A stretch of 64,000 nt of DNA. Origin: Kalaharituber pfeilii (taxonomy: Eukaryota > Ascomycota > Pezizomycetes > Pezizales > Pezizaceae). The DNA lies in assembly GCA_015179045.1 (NCBI GenBank), contig WHUZ01000003.1:248001-312000 (forward strand), written 5' to 3'. The notes beneath the pieces are model-generated. The model was not told the DNA's origin. It did not search any database and worked only from the letters and a program-made list of their open reading frames with translations. Made by a program: the position numbers and the translations under genes. Positions 9,089 to 20,973 of this stretch are shown here, one piece after another; positions within the stretch are counted from its first letter, which is position 1; each line of letters opens with the position of its first letter.

Positions 9089-11852
9089 CTATACCCGCTT
9101 TCGACGGCATGGCCCACTTTGACATCCAGTCCCACAGTGGCCTTTAGTCCTCCCACACCAGCCATATTGACTGCAGCATTCCCCACTATTTCGATATCCG
9201 TGTTAGCTATCATTCAGGAGATATTGTGGACGTAAGGAACTCACTCCACCCATCCTTTACAAACTGTTCCACCAAACTCTGCGCCACATCTTCCATTTGT
9301 TGTGGTAGGTTTCGAGCCGGGGCTTGTAGTGGTAGTAGTAGTCGGCTTTGTTGTAGTGGCCGGGTTTTGGGTCCCAGGCGTAGTGCAGCCTGATTGACAG
9401 CCTTCTGATGGAAGGCAGTGGACATTAGAATCACCGCACCAACTGTTCGTGGTCATTTGTAAGCTAGTTTCTACACATAGCGAGAGCGCCGCAAAATTGC
9501 AACATACCCATATTGACTGCAGCAACCTCCAAATGGACCACCCTTTTGACAAGGAGCATTTCCAAAATCCTTCCCGCATCTACCATCGTCCCTGGGCTCT
9601 TGAGAATGGAGTACAGTTGTAGTTGTATTGCTCGTTTCAGTGGATGTAGATGTGGAGCTTGGGGTAGTTGATATTTCTACCGACGTGGTGGTAGTCGAGG
9701 TGGTGAGGGTGGTAGTTGTACTGGTATTTGGAGTAGGCTGCGTCGATGTAGTAGAGGTCGAAGATGCTGCACCCCCTCCAGTCCGGTTTGCCCAATACTC
9801 ATCGAGATGTTTATTCACTTCCTTAACATCTCCATAAGCCTTCAAAGACGCGTAAAAAGGCAATACCTCATTCAAAATTTGGGCTTCATTGGGTGATCCA
9901 GGGTAGGGCACTGCTCTGAACCTCGCATCCATCGGGTCTACAAGAATCGTAGTATCTGGGTATCCAAAGTCCGATAGTGACGTGACGTTGAATGCGGCCA
10001 TCATGTCGTTGTCCTCATGAACGTTGTTATGACAATGGAACATGTATACACCATCCCATGGAGCGTATCTAGCCACAACCTCTACACTCTCGTTTTCTCC
10101 CAGGGTAATAACATCCTTCAGCCCGGCTGATTCGTATGGCAAGACAGAAGTGCGGCCGGGGGTTGGTTGCCGTTGGTAATCGTGCGCCTCACAACTTGGA
10201 ATTCGACCAAGTGAATATGGATTGGATGCGACCATCCACCCGCAGTTCTCATTTGCCACTTTTCAGTTGTGCCTCTAGGAACATTTCTAAGAACCCGACT
10301 TGCAGCGTCTTCAAAAACTTGGCCGTTTATAGTCCAGGGTCGTCCAATTAATCTTTCAAAGAGGAATGTTTGGTCTATTGGCCTGTCCAGTCCTTGAGGG
10401 CGTTCGAGGCTTAAGTCTAGCAAGGCATCCCCATTCTTAAACACCCTGTTGCCGGTGTTATCCGTAACTGCAGTATCTTTTACAACGAATCTGAGCAGAG
10501 TTGATGCCTCGGGCCCAGTGTAGGGAGTATCTGCAAAGATTGCATCTGTAGTCAAAGTCAAGTTCTTTCCCACATGCGGTTCAAAGTCGATAATGATCTG
10601 TAGAAGTCAGGTTTAAAATCTTATGGACGGTAGCGGAGCAGCTAAACTCACCTCCCATCTCTCTGCCATTGCAATGTACAAATTGTCGGTTTCCACTGCG
10701 GTCTGCATGAATCCAGCATCACTGCCAACGACAACCATGTTAACTGGAGTGCTGTCCCCATCAACGGCAAGTCTGAGCCTGAACGATTTACTGGCAGCAG
10801 CATTCAAGATTCTGAACTTGTACCTACGCCCAACTACCTCCATATACGGCATGATAACGCCATTTACCGATAGTGTATCGCCGTAAATGCTAGTCCGTTC
10901 AGCTGATTCATCGCTGATGTTTCCCGCAGCGTTGAAGAAGCGAGATGTAATTGCCAAAGGGACGTCGTATGGCGATCCAGTGCGTGGTACATCGAGCCTG
11001 GCTTCCTCACCAGCGTCGTAAAGAATGTATGTACCATACTGGCCAGCATATGTATTCAACGCGGTCAATCGCTGGGCATGGTCCTGTCCTTCAGTCAGCA
11101 TCACACATTGTTGCACTCGATAGAGCCAGAGTTGTGTCTCACGTGATACCACAACGTTCTGGGCGTTTGCTTGTTTGGGTAATAATAGTCCTTCGAAGAC
11201 CCTGGGGGTATGAGATCTCTAGCCCATCCATCAAAGGCTTCGCAGTCACGAGATGTCAGCTAGCGTCAACTATGGGGATTCTACGTTTGCACGCGAGTGT
11301 CCACGTGTGGGATACTAGGAACGAGGCTAATGTGAGACATACGTGCTCGGCCTGCATAGAAAATTAAGCATACTCGTTAGTCACGTTTCTTGAGAAGGTT
11401 CCAGACATGCCTAGATCGACCTAGAAGTCATATACAAGCCACGTTCCGGAAAGGCACTCACTATAACTCCCATGCAGGTGCACAGCACTTGGCCTCCCAT
11501 TGCCACCATTGCCAGCAGAATTCTCATTCACCACTCTAACAACTGCCTCTCGGCCCCTGGGCACCAGGAAGGTTGGGCCGGGTTCCATTCCATCATATCC
11601 GACAAGACTTGCTCCGGGTCCTGCGATGTCTGGGAAGTACTTCTTCGAAAAAGGGGTAATCTTCACCTCATAGAAGTCGATTGGAGTGTTTGTATCGGGG
11701 TCATTGTAAGTGGTGATCGCTTGTTTGACTGGCGGAATCGGTAGAGGGACAGAAAATGGATTGGCCAATGAAGGCGAGCGCCGGGGAGTTTGGGCATGTG
11801 CACCCTCAATTACTAAAAGGACCACAGCAAGAAGAGTGGTGAAGGAACGCAT
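9089..11852 (-). pseudogene. Secreted multicopper oxidase (laccase/bilirubin-oxidase type) with two CBM18 domains, probably frameshifted
   Basis: Extracellular copper oxidase joined to chitin-binding domains. Exons: 11852-11462, about 11237-11143, 11083-10652, 10597-9508, 9442-9245, 9185-9089. The signal peptide is MRSFTTLLAVVLLVIEGAHA. All four copper-ligand motifs are visible: HLHG near 11470, WYHDHA across the 11084-11142 intron, HPIHIHLVEF near 10200, and HCHNNVHEDNDMM near 10030. A Thr/Ser linker follows, then two hevein-like domains, each ending CCSQYGWCG, and a stop at 9089-9091. Two problems exist. Between HPIHIH and HCH the frame shifts by one base at the C run near 10157-10161; summed exons are 2303 nt, one short of a multiple of three. 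At the first intron (11238-11461) the usual SRAPFDGWA-type sequence is incomplete, and the acceptor is uncertain. Either the gene is decaying or the assembly has an error. It could still be functional if the frameshift is a sequencing error. Confidence 0.8.
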
Positions 11853-13493
11853 GTTGCTCCCAACGACGAAGGGTTGTACCAAAGCCAAACGAATGTATAG
11901 GCGTACAACCGTGAGACAGATTGAGGTGTGTAGCGGGTCTAGGGACGTGCTTCGTGATACCTTTCTAATATAGTAATCTAGTTAGCACCTGCATCTGTTA
12001 CTGCTTCTAGAATGCGAACAAGATAGAGGTGATGTCGCAGGAAGGAGAAGTAATGGAACGGTAGTCACTCTGAGCCCCTGGCGACACTGCAGTGCGGTTC
12101 CGTGGCCTCCGTATATATATACGTTAAGCAGGTTAAGCAACTAGCAGGATAGGATAGAGTAAGGCAAATGAACACCCCGAGCAGCAGCAAAAGGAACGGA
12201 AAACTTGTCAACGGGACAGTTGGAATTCACTCAGCTGGCTTGCACAAAGGGATCGCGATGCAAACAGCTTTCGAATACACGTTGCTTGGACTAAGTATTG
12301 CAGTTATTTCCTCTATCCTATTCGCTGCGCCAATACATGTTCCAACAGTTGTAGAACCACGAGAGTGAGCATGCACGCGAGCAAGAACTCGTGTGAACAT
12401 ATTATCGCCCTATGCATATGACCACTGCACGATCAAGCTCATGTTGTAACCATTGATGGAGCTTCAAGCTGTTGCGGCTGTCGATCGCCAATTCAGGAGC
12501 TGCGTTCGCTGTCATATATATAGTATTGCGCTGCTCTTGTACCCAAGTATTGCACGACATTGATGTTGGGAACATCGGACAACAGCAAACCGAAAAGGGG
12601 GAAACGAACGCCAGTGCTAGTGCCACAGCATCACACAAATCACCCAAAAACGCACTCACCTTCTATTCTAGCGTGCTTGCTTCTATGCATGCATTCGGGA
12701 CGGGCTGCATATTGTTCCAAAATTATGACATGTCCAGGCTTATAAGCGAACGTTTGAAACGTAGGTATACGTACTTATTATGCAGTAGTGTGAACAGATA
12801 CTACTGCGGGCTGTTGCACGACCAGAAGTATGCGTAAAAATAAAAGTAGAAATAAGAAAAAGAAAACGAGTGACAAAAGACCTCAAGAGCGAGATGCCTT
12901 TCTGATACAAAAGATTGAGTAGAAACATGCGGGAATGTTGAGTACTTAAGAGCGCAAGCTAGAAGGAAATTTTTCCCATTTTTTGATGCTAAGTCGCAAT
13001 ACCTGGACTAAATCCCAATGCAATGTCGCCCGCACTAGGATCTACAGCGGTCCTGTTCACCCTGTAAACTATTCCAATAACAGTTTGTTCGCAACTCTAC
13101 AGAAGTAGCGAGCAAGCCCATTGGATCGTGACACGAGTCATTAGCATTAGTGCGCCACTATTTGAGACTGAGTGCACCAACCCATGGTACTAGGTGCTCA
13201 CACCATGCAATGTTCAACATCGGGGGAAAGCAGTGAGATTACAATATGCCTCCCACGCCTAAATTGCTTTTTTCTCTGATTGAGAATCTGCCTCGAAAAG
13301 GAGGGAACCAGTTCCAGCTGTCGGCGTTGTGACGCAACAGATTCTTTGACTGCTCTCATACCCAGCCTAATTTTGAGTGCTGCTGGGCATTTACATGTTG
13401 CTACCCATAGCAGGCTTTTCCCAAGTCACCTGTTCCTGGGATGGTAAATATCTTGTGGAACACCAGAATAGTAGGGCGGAAATTAATTCTTAT

Positions 13494-13509
13494 CAGCGTC
13501 TGGTTACGA
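13494..13509. repeat. Diverged mini-element fragment
   Basis: CAGCGTCTGGTTACGA matches the right end of the 71-bp element at 2469-2539 but continues as ATAG rather than GACTA. No flanking duplication was found. Confidence 0.35.
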
Positions 13510-14562
13510 ATAGCACTAATGACCATTTGAGACATGTAAGAGAGCAACTTACATTTACAAATCATTCTTGCAGTACTGACTTCTTCGTGCGTACCCATCA
13601 GGGCTCAGGGGTGATTTATTAGTGCCCCAGCAGAAAAGTACCTGCGGTTGGGCCACGATTTTGGTAATGATGCGAGGGTTGGTGAAGCAACTACAGAGCC
13701 GCACATTGATGAACAGTTAAATTACTACTAGCTCTTTACTACACCAATAACTTTGCTGTCGTGCCATTTGTTGGGCTCTCCGGTTTTATTTTCGTCAAAC
13801 GAATAAGCAAATCCCACGGCGAACCAATATATGTAGACGCTAAACCCTGCTTTTGTGATTGAGGGGGAAGCCGAGCCGAGCTGTCGGGAGATTCTCCATC
13901 AGCTGCGCCGTATTACGAGGCTCTGAGAATGAGACTGCAAAATTGGAGCCCTCATAAGAATAAGGGCTCACGCAGGTTTGCGAAGCTGGTTGGCAACTTT
14001 CATTCCGTTTATGCCCTCATCGAATCTTAAGGTTGCACTGCAGAATGTTAATCTGCAGCAGAATGTAATGCATCAAACTGGTTCTAATTTAGGATTCAGA
14101 GATACCAACCAGACTACAGACATGTGTCCAAGCAACCAATTACAGAGCTTCTTTCTAAAGTATGTGAGTACTTGATCCTCGGCACCAACCGGGCTACATA
14201 CCCGTACACAACCAGACATCATGATACATGTAGGCGACCAAGGCCCGCGAAAGGGGGGATTATACAGTGCTGCTTTACGGCTATATAGAATGCAACATTC
14301 TAGCGATAAGTTTAATTGGTGGAAGTGGTGAGATGAAAGCAGGTTGAAAGTGGGAAGGAAATGTTCATGCAGATCCGGGGATGTTGAGGATGAATGGCAC
14401 GCTATCACAAGGTGTGATAAGCATGACGGGGTAGGACAATATTATATGAGGAGATATGCTTGCAGGAGAGGTGAGGAGTGGCAGAGTGTTAGTCCGTTGC
14501 GGTTATTTGTAAGGTAATGAAGCCCACAAAGAAGTCGACAATGGCTTGTTGTAAGTTTGTCC

Positions 14563-14581
14563 TAGTCTGGTTACGAGACTA
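14563..14581. mobile_element. 19-bp mini-element with perfect 9-bp target duplication
   Basis: The insert is TAGTCTGGTTACGAGACTA, an interrupted palindrome (TAGTCT/AGACTA). AGTTTGTCC is repeated exactly at 14554-14562 and 14582-14590. The insert equals the two ends of larger members brought together, suggesting an internal deletion product. Confidence 0.75.
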
Positions 14582-14691
14582 AGTTTGTCCCCATTTTGGT
14601 AAGGATGCAGAGGATTTAAGAGCCCGTAGGATCCATTGCCGGAAAAAAAAATGTTACTAACTTTGCCAAGCTAGGTTCTAATGCCAGCGAA

Positions 14692-14703
14692 TTCACGAGA
14701 CTA
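14692..14703. mobile_element. 12-bp mini-element scar with 9-bp duplication
   Basis: TTCACGAGACTA lies between exact copies of GCCAGCGAA at 14683-14691 and 14704-14712. The insert is the right terminus of the family (ACGAGACTA) plus three bases. Confidence 0.65.
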
Positions 14704-14724
14704 GCCAGCGAAGATGGATCAAGA

Positions 14725-14750
14725 CTAAGCGGTAGTCTGGTTCGAGACTG
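14725..14750. mobile_element. 26-bp mini-element copy with near-perfect duplication
   Basis: The insert starts CTAAGCGG and ends TAGTCTGGTTCGAGACTG. It is flanked by GGATCAAGA (14716-14724) and TGATCAAGA (14751-14759), 8 of 9 identical. It starts 21 bp after the previous scar. Forty bases further on, CGAGACTA at 14789-14796 sits between CTGTCACA and CTGGCACA, a possible fourth copy. Confidence 0.55.
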
Positions 14751-15525
14751 TGATCAAGAGTCTAGGATCATATCAAGCACCTGTCACACGAGACTACTGG
14801 CACACTCCGTAAAGGTATATATCATAAACCGAATTAAGTTCAAGAGGAGGTCAACTAAACCGCTCCAGTTGCCCTCCTTGATGTCATACCTTCACCCTAG
14901 TCAATATGCATACAAGTAGTCACACAAAGCCTGCCTTGGACAACGGAGAATCCATCATTATGTGTACCTAGGAAGTATTTAGTACATAGGGCTGAGAGGG
15001 GTGGAACCCGACGAGTACAGTACAGTACATGCAGTCCCTCGGCACTAGCGTTGTGAAATTCAAGTGTTCATAATGTATATAATAGCATTTGCGCAACGTA
15101 TCACTGCAAGGTACGAGATCAACTCTGTCCCCTGGAGATCATCCAAGGACTACACTATAAGAACTGCGAAGTGTGATTGTGAAGAATCCCCACTCTTTTA
15201 ATTGAACATGCACATCTTCTGGAACACCGGGACAAATTCAAAGATACGTACCAAGTTCCAGTCTACATAAATATCGGTATGGGTAGTACCAGATTGATGT
15301 AGTAGCTGTTGATATGGTTTCCGATAAAGGGAGTAGATATAATGCTCCATTGTACGAGAACATGTTCCTTTTTAACCTATGTACACATAACCAAGAAGGT
15401 TATTTAGTCCTTCAACTGAAACGAACGTAAATAAATAAATAAATCAACTTCAGGACCCCCCTACCCTTTTTGCTACACCAGACCAAATCAATTGCAACGA
15501 AGCGAGCCTCATCCTAATCATAACC

Positions 15526-16652
15526 TTACAAAGGTGCCCACTCAGGACCATTTGATTTTTCTCTGTAACAATTCTGAACTTTCTTCCGGAACAATGTCCT
15601 CATCGCAGGTAAGCAAGCTGCACACCCCGCCATGACCGCCTCAATTTCTGTCAAAAGAGAAATGAGTCCTGAGGACATCGCGTCTTCATCATACCACTTG
15701 GAATAGACCAATATCACAACCAATCTTGCAACAGCAATCGTGATAGTCATGCTACCAATAGCCATCATGAACCATACCGCCCGAAACTCGTTTTTATGCA
15801 TCTTCGTCCGGACATAAATCCATCTAATGATGGCAAAGGCTGTCACCATCAAAAGTAAATCTGTTACTATGTTGGCAATCACGGTCTGAAGAACCGGTGA
15901 GATGGCAGTAAATGAGTTGCAAAAATCAGGGCCAATGGACCTAGATATGCTGTATCAGTATGTTTTTCTTATCTCTTCTTGTCTTCTCTCCTCGCCCCTC
16001 TTTTTTTTCTTTTATTTTTGAACCTCTCCTCGTTCTTAATTAATATAATAGCAAAGTTTAGGGAAGCATACCATCGTCGGGTAACAGGCTGACACCATAA
16101 TATGTTGATAACAAGGACATAGACCCATGATACTCCCACCAGAACAGCTGTTCCATAAAGTAGCCATCTTGTCCGCTTAGGAAGTATCTCAGAAAATTCG
16201 AAATATATGACCACAAACGCAATTTTCACAAGCCAAAGCGTTATCAAGTATGCCAGACTTGCCACAGACGCTACCTATATTTGATGGAAATGCAACCACG
16301 TTTGTTGTCCTTATGTTAGGGAATACATATATTGATTTATGTTGTTTCATATAAGACTTCCACTTACAATCAGAGTCTTTTGAACTAAAGCTGTCGGAAT
16401 TACATAATTCCCGGCCGCGGCCTTCATATTAATAATTTGGGCGAGAACATATGTTGCAGCTACGCAGTAGAAGGTTCCTAGCAATGTTAATGTGCCAATA
16501 CAAAGGTCACTAAGTCCACGAGGGCTGATGATCGGATACTTCAGCTTGCGAATAGCCCAGAACCGCAAACCAACAACAAGCCACAATATCGATATCAGAG
16601 CCCATTTAACCCCAATCGAGGTTTTTGGCCCCATGACTGGAAGTGTCGGCAC
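15526..16652 (-). CDS. Seven-helix integral membrane protein, PTH11/rhodopsin-domain type
   Basis: Three exons are inferred on the minus strand: 16652-16368, 16274-16072, 15940-15526 (introns 93 and 131 bp, phases consistent, 300 residues). Seven hydrophobic segments are visible in order: ALISILWLVVGL, IGTLTLLGTFYCVAATYVL, LAYLITLWLVKIAFVVI, LYGTAVLVGVSWVYVLVI, IANIVTDLLLMVTAFAII, MMAIGSMTITIAVARLVVIL and a final segment around IEAVMAGCAACLP. The W-C-Q-P-V-T-R-R-W turn after helix 4 and the GPDFCN segment before helix 5 are typical of the fungal rhodopsin-domain/PTH11-like family of putative surface receptors. The start at 16652 is the first Met of the exon; an acceptor-like TTTAG lies just upstream, so an extra 5' exon is possible. 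Ligand unknown. Confidence 0.75.
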
Positions 16653-19600
16653 ATGAGACCCAACGCCCTAAATGTATATATTAGCTACAACTCCTGCGAA
16701 ATTGGTACAAGAACATGCGAAATCCATCTTTCAGCCATTAAATGACTTCGTCCACAAAAAAACCTACAAGCGCAGATAGAGACCTACTGTAAGTCCGAGC
16801 GCCATAGCTCTCTCTGCAATTATTACTGCTAGTAATCAACGAGAACAGTAACAATCTCGTTGACACCAAGGGCTAAAAGCACCGCGATAATAATAAAGTA
16901 ATAAGGAAAGTTCTGGAAGAATAAGGCTTCGGTTGAAAGCAAATGACAAACGATAGAGATCGATTCGACGTCCACAAATGATGATGGCGTACCTGCCGCC
17001 AGGTGAAAAGTGGACCTGCCAATTGGTAATTCGTTAACTTGGACGTGAAAAAAGCGCCTATGGGAGGTATTTTATAAAACTGCGAGGTGTTATTCTAACG
17101 TTACATCACAGCGCAACTTGCATAAACTACGCTTATGGGGCCCCACCAGTCGGCCCCTCGAAGCACCAGTTTCATGTTTCATCACTGGACCCACACTACC
17201 GGTGGTTCATGAGATGCAGCATCCAGATTTTAGTACTACCAGACATCGAATTGGGTAGGTAGCGCTTGACAAGTAAGATGAAACGAAGCGCTGGGTCTTG
17301 GGGATGACTCTTTCGCTTAAAGTGACAATGCATATTAATAGAGAGCTATTGCAACATCCCCGTAATGCTGCGCCACACCGTTGCCGTGACAACAGTGGCT
17401 TTGTTTACACGAAACTCGGAGAACTTCGAAAAAATCCCCTTATTTACGGGGAAAACTGCACATCTTTGAGCGATGCTCGCAACCATTTAATGAAGTCGGA
17501 TTGCCTTAAAACTTTGAATAGGACTAATGCCTATTGTGGAAAACTACCTTACAAATTTCCATCTTGATCCACTCTCACAGACACCTGCAGCACCATTTTC
17601 CCCGTAACCTTTATTCACACAATTGCCATGCCTCCAAGACATCCAAGAGCAACCCCTTCAGTATCCAACACCTCTTGAATAGGTACACCAAGCTCAAAAA
17701 GACCAGAAGAAGAGACTCTGCAAGCTGAAACCTCAGGAGTCCCAAAAGAACTTACTGACATATCATCCAGCTATGTATGCAGTAATGCTATTGAAGATAA
17801 TGGATTTCCTTCTAAATTCTCTTTGTATCAATTAGGAGCAGATAATCGAGAAAGAAGGAGACAAAATACAGCCTCTGGTGAGGGCTTGCATCTACTGGAA
17901 TATTTGATCTTATCCAATTGCAGCTATGGCAGAATCTCTCAAATTTGGCCTTTGTAAACCGAAAGTGCCTACACATTGCTCATCAGTCCAAGTATCTAAT
18001 GAAAATTTAACTGGGGGTGCTGGCAATGCTGGCTTCGTAGCTCGCTGGCCATGTCGTTTTCTCCGCCAATCTCTTGTAGAAAATAAGCTACTGCGACTGT
18101 AAAAAGTACTTGGAAGAGAGTATTACAGGCTGCAACTACTGTACCTACTGCCTGTGCAGCTGCGAAATGCTGTAGGTGCATGGGCATGGCTAATGGCGGG
18201 TGCGGTAATTGGTACGGGGATATTAACGGGGATATTAACGGGGGAGTGTGTGCAAAACCTCTCAGTTGCAGAATTTCCCGCTCAGATGACTAATACAATA
18301 TGGGGAAAATTTACGGGGATATCTATATTGTTGTGACACGACTGAGTTCCATCGCTTCCACCCTAGTGCAACACTAGTCCGGTAGACCAGGTACCAGTAC
18401 TGAATAAGATACGATCTGCAGATAGGAAGCGACCGGGATAAGAGCACGCAGTCAATATTTCATGGAATAGTAAATACATATATGTGATGCATTGAGTATG
18501 GCCTAAATTGAGTGCGTTGATTCTAAATCTGCAGTCAAAAGGACCAAAAAGCTACATCTACAGCATCTACAATTTTATGCACCTTCTACCTTGCAGAATC
18601 CCCCCCATCCCTCACAAGCTTATACCTATTCTAAAATATGCTACTCGCCTGCCTACTGATGGCAACGAGGTTGTGAGTACTAAATTATGATATGAGGTTA
18701 GTGGAAGCTCAAGACCTGTTGTATAGTATTGTAAGTATATCATATATATTTCTAAAAGTTCATATATTTTATCTGGTTGTTAATCCCAAGCTTATTTAAT
18801 TCTTCAGAGGAGGAAAATTGAAGATACCAGTTCAGAATCAAGCTTCATATATCTTGAGTAGAAGAGTGCATGCAAAGGCTACTACTTCTTTGAATATCTG
18901 CGTCTTTAGCAGCTCTAGCTCTAAGAATTGAGCTATATAGGTAGCTCTGCTACGCCTTCCCCTTCTCTAGTATTTTTCTAGCTCTCATTCATATAACTAG
19001 CACAGAGAGCATGGAGGGATGCTGTCAAGTAGTAATATATGTAGATTTGAGACTTATACTAATGTGAGGGCCATTAGAACGTATAAGAGATAGTAGGTGT
19101 TACGGGGTCACTGCGACCGTAGGGTAGGCGGCCGGTGGAGCGCGCGAAAAGTGCGAAAAATGCATAAAAATGCGACGCTTATCCCAGTCGCTTCCTATCC
19201 CCAGATCGTATCCTATCCAGTGCTGGTAGATCTTCCTCTCACCACCTGCATAAATCAAATCTATTGAAATTTGATAGCAGTCCATCAATCATATTAGTTT
19301 TTGCCAGGCCATGACAAGAAATATCGATTACCGAAGCAGCAAACCGTTATGACGCCCTGTTCTCGTTCCATGATGCCCCGTAATTAATCGAGCTTGCAAC
19401 GAGTCAGAATGATCGATAAACGCATATAACTGCCTTTCTCCATTTGGCAGCAGTTACCAGATGATGGATAAGGCTAATTCAAAAAGCAGATGATCGCAGA
19501 TACTGTGAGAATGAAACATGGGCGGTTAGCTTTGGTGTCAACTAACCTTTCGTATCTATGATCCATTCAAATGCAGAATAGCTGAATTACCACATTCTGA

Positions 19601-20973
19601 CTTAACTGGTAGTATGTAAAAAGGACACTGAGAATCTGACGATTACATGCTGCCCACCGTGGTTCGCATTCGCTTAAGTCGCCAGTGCACAGGCTACAAT
19701 TGTGCATATATCGGGGAGCAGTCTTGAGGCCGCGATTCGAGACTACGGACGTAGGCTTTGCTGCAGGCTTTGCCGCTGCCATGCATGGAGCCTCGTATCT
19801 CGGCTGGGGGGTAGTCCCGCTGATATTAGCCTCGTCCCAGGCGTATTGTTGTACTATCACTGGATGGGGCGAGACCGAATTTCAGCAGCTACTGGCTGGA
19901 GTCCTCCAGATATCGGTGCACTCAACGGCTCTCTACGGGTAAAGTGATTGCAGTTTGTGGTTAATCAACTGGCATCGAATCAGACAAGGCGTCACCTACC
20001 CACAGGGTAAGGCAGGACATAAATGCTTAGAACGGAGCCTTCGCTTGCAAATTTGCTCAATAGAAACCCCTGTGCCGTCCTATCCATCTGAAAGCGTAGT
20101 CGGGAGCCGCAGGGTGGTCGTCTACAGATACCTTGCTATACCGGACGACCCTTCACGGTTTTTGCAATTTACATACAAAAAAGTTAGCTATACCGGACAC
20201 CCAGTTGAACCGGGCCGGACAACAAAACTATAGAGGTTTTAAATTCAAATTACATACAAACTAGATAACTGAACCAGATGAAGGCCTCAACAATGAAACT
20301 TATTTTGTACCTTATGTGTGTTATAGTGGTATTATCGAAGTATTCTCAATATCTTGAATTCAATGTTCAAAGTTCTGTAACACCGTGGGAGATTGAGAAG
20401 AGAATATCATACCCCGCTGGAATACCAGTCTCCAGGCATATTGTATTTCTCAATTGGCTTACTACGTTCTTTACCCCCCTGGCGTTATACCGGATGCTAG
20501 GTTAAACCGGACAGAAAGAGTTGGATTTCGGTCGTCCGGTTTAGCAAGGTGTAACTACTGTAGTCAATTGATGGAGGTCCACGGTCTGAGATGCGTGGTT
20601 TTGTCGGCAGCTGTACGAGAGGATAAACTCCAGGGTCAGCGGATACTCTCCCAGCATGTTGGCGGGCCCCGATCGAAGGAATGCCCCTCCTTGGCAAGCA
20701 TGTGAAGGCTGGCAAGGCCACCAATTGGTGGATCGGCGCTAGTCCCGAGGAGTGACGTATATGAAAGTGTGAGCTCGTGACACCCTCTTGAGCCCTCACT
20801 GATGTGTTGCCATTGCGCTTCCGGCAACTAATGTCTCTGTGCGGGCGAGATCGTGGTTATGTACAAGTACTTATAGATGGCCCACCCCGCTTGTGCACAA
20901 ATAAGGCTTCAGCAAGGCGAAGCGCTCGAAATCTACGAATGATATTATACCTATCGCGAACTGGGCGCTCACG
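16653..20973. other. Gene-poor region with one inverted-repeat element
   Basis: No supported gene in 4.3 kb. Frames are short and interrupted. Contents noted: short direct repeats of ACGGGGATATT at about 18213-18240 with a further copy near 18313, a diverged mini-element terminus ATTCGAGACTA at about 19735-19745, and the inverted-repeat element at 20131-20549. Acceptor-like sequences upstream of 16652 may belong to 5' exons of the membrane protein gene. Confidence 0.5.
20131..20549. mobile_element. MITE-like element with 20-bp terminal inverted repeats
   Basis: The left end CCTTGCTATACCGGACGACC (20131-20150) matches the reverse complement of 20530-20549 at 19 of 20 positions. Subterminal copies of TATACCGGA / AAACCGGAC occur inside at about 20192, 20487 and 20504. 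The ~419-bp body has no transposase ORF. No clear target duplication was seen, so the superfamily is undetermined. Confidence 0.55.

Larger units (their letters stand above)
11853..15525. other. Gene-poor stretch with mini-element scars
   Basis: No convincing gene. ORFs up to ~120 residues have no recognisable motif and overlap each other on both strands. It carries the cluster of mini-element copies at 14554-14804, a diverged relative at 13494-13509, and simple repeats such as (AAAT)n near 15428-15445. The left edge includes the oxidase promoter, with a TATATATATACG run near 12112-12122. Confidence 0.55.
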
